In this document: in pieces, positions 5,053 through 6,101 of the stretch | Position numbering within the stretch: position 1 is the first letter of the stretch | How the letters are laid out: every line of letters begins with the position of its first letter | From: Alphaproteobacteria bacterium | Lineage (GTDB): Bacteria; Pseudomonadota; Alphaproteobacteria; Puniceispirillales; UBA1172 | NCBI GenBank assembly: GCA_021296375.1 | Contig: JAGWAQ010000111.1 | Span: 1 to 6,101, forward strand | Length of the DNA stretch: 6,101 nucleotides | Reading direction: 5' to 3' | Made by a program: the position numbers and the translations under genes | Notes under the pieces: model-generated | Databases searched by the model: none | Told to the model about the DNA's origin: nothing | Seen by the model: the letters and a program-made list of their open reading frames with translations, nothing else

Positions 5053-6101
5053 TTAAAGATAGTCAAAAACAGAACCCATTCGAGGGCTACATAAACGCTC
5101 ATAGGTTTTCAGCAAATAGGTATCCGTCATACCTGCAATATAATCGCAAATTACTCGTTTAATTTTTCCATTTTTTAATAGCTCTGGATGTTCTTGAGGG
5201 AAAAATTTCTCAGGATCAGAATTTAGTATTTCGAAATCTTCAACTACCATTCTTTGTCCGTTAAATTCGAGTTGTTGAAGATTTGGACTGAATATTACTT
5301 CTTCTCTGACTAGTTTTTTGAGAGCATCTAAAAGCTTTTTTGGCTTATCGTTAAGTTTGACGCGGTACTTCAAAAGAGGTTCATTAATATTTTCATCCTC
5401 AATTTTAATATTTGTCAGGAAATAATGAACTAGACGGCCAATATATCGCTTGCGATCTGGCCCTAGCAAGCTTTCAATCAAACTACAATAGTCTAACTGT
5501 TTTTCTGGATATCGGTTTTTTATGTTTGAAATAAAATCATCAAAGTCAGTCTTATTAACCTGCTTTTTGATGGCTTTATCATCAATAAGCTTTAGGGACA
5601 GAGCATCTTCAAAGTCGTGAACTCCATAACTTATGTCATCAGCTAGGTTCATAATGCTACAATCAAATGATTGATGTTTAGTTTTAGAGTGCTTATCGTT
5701 TGATGTTGTGGAACTTATGAATTCACTTCTGTCTTTAGTTTCAAAGGGTTCTAATATCCATTCAACGATATCTTCTTCTTCATCAAAATAACATTTTGGA
5801 GGTTTGCAAGATCCTCTATCTATTATCTTTATAAAATCACTATCTTCTATTGTGCGGGGTTTTATGGATGATTTATTCAAATCAGAAAATTTACCAGGAT
5901 ATTTAAGACAGCCTAATAATGTTCTGCGTGAAAGGTGTGACCCTTCTTTTTCCGAAAACCGCTCTAGTTTTGCTAGAATTCTGAGTGTTTGCGCATTGCC
6001 TTCAAAGCCTCCAGCATTTCTCATACAATAATTTAATGCGACTTCACCTCCATGACCAAAAGGAGGATGGCCAAGATCATGGGTTGCGCCAATTGCCGCT
6101 A
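5053..6101 (-). CDS. dgt: dGTPase family HD-domain dNTP triphosphohydrolase, 5' end beyond window
   Basis: The enzyme family hydrolyses dGTP or other dNTPs to the deoxynucleoside and triphosphate. The gene runs off the window at its 5' end, so 348 C-terminal residues are visible and the first metal-binding His is missing. The fragment opens with the HD signature ATHDLGHPPFGHGGE (His7-Asp8 of the fragment), then NAGGFEGNAQTLRILAKLE, TLLGCLKYPGKFSD, KPPKCYFDEEEDIVEWIL, and NLADDISYGVHDFEDA (about 151-166), which carries the distal metal Asp. It ends with VICDYIAGMTDTYLLKTYERL, the family's C-terminal helix. An internal ATG at 6024 is not the start, because the HD motif lies upstream in the same open frame. 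The gene is much richer in A and T than everything left of the tRNA and uses codons such as AAA, ATA and TTA freely, a sign of transfer. Family membership is firm. A housekeeping dNTP role or an anti-phage role are both possible, and its position favours the second. Confidence 0.9.
   Translation of the reverse strand, partial: AAIGATHDLGHPPFGHGGEVALNYCMRNAGGFEGNAQTLRILAKLERFSEKEGSHLSRRTLLGCLKYPGKFSDLNKSSIKPRTIEDSDFIKIIDRGSCKPPKCYFDEEEDIVEWILEPFETKDRSEFISSTTSNDKHSKTKHQSFDCSIMNLADDISYGVHDFEDALSLKLIDDKAIKKQVNKTDFDDFISNIKNRYPEKQLDYCSLIESLLGPDRKRYIGRLVHYFLTNIKIEDENINEPLLKYRVKLNDKPKKLLDALKKLVREEVIFSPNLQQLEFNGQRMVVEDFEILNSDPEKFFPQEHPELLKNGKIKRVICDYIAGMTDTYLLKTYERLCSPRMGSVFDYL

Noticed and set aside
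4887..5102. 71-residue minus-strand ORF ending GEGIRTPERNFFL
   Set aside because: Its C-terminus is again antisense tRNA sequence, it overlaps the dGTPase 3' end, and it has no family features.

Overview
The window looks like alphaproteobacterial chromosome. Positions 1 to about 4935 are GC-rich (38 of 60 bases in 2041-2100 are G or C, counted by hand). They carry housekeeping genes whose proteins have alphaproteobacterial wording, such as the GatB motif LEQDAGKSLHDQ. The species cannot be named from this sequence.

Layout. On the minus strand lie the possible first codons of an unidentified gene (1-23) and ruvX (39-488), the YqgF/RuvX Holliday-junction resolvase family. Running divergently on the plus strand is a tight gatC-gatA-gatB operon (542-3766) for the tRNA-dependent amidotransferase, closed by a strong intrinsic hairpin terminator at 3789-3819. 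Convergent to it is a minus-strand HAD-superfamily phosphatase gene (3852-4673), whose stop codon sits in a perfect 15-bp tandem duplication. A sigma70-like promoter (4769-4797) then precedes tRNA-Ser(GCU) at 4844-4935.

Beyond the tRNA the base composition drops sharply (19 of 60 G or C in 5161-5220). The rest of the window is the C-terminal 348 residues of an HD-domain dNTP triphosphohydrolase of the dGTPase family, on the minus strand and cut by the window end. The composition change next to a tRNA gene suggests the flank of an acquired island. A dGTPase there could be an anti-phage nucleotide-depletion gene. That role is inference.

Points for a second look: (i) ruvX and gatC both have odd 5' ends at their shared 53-bp divergent junction. 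ruvX has no ATG, GTG or TTG start that keeps its catalytic Asp, with an in-frame amber four codons after the nearest upstream ATG. gatC lacks a ribosome-binding site and is preceded by a four-codon mini-ORF. (ii) The tRNA-Ser acceptor stem has a G3-U70 wobble, the classic alanyl-tRNA synthetase identity element, and other stems are also wobble-rich. (iii) The AT-rich dGTPase lies next to the tRNA. No complete undescribed system is visible. If one exists, it most likely lies beyond position 6101.
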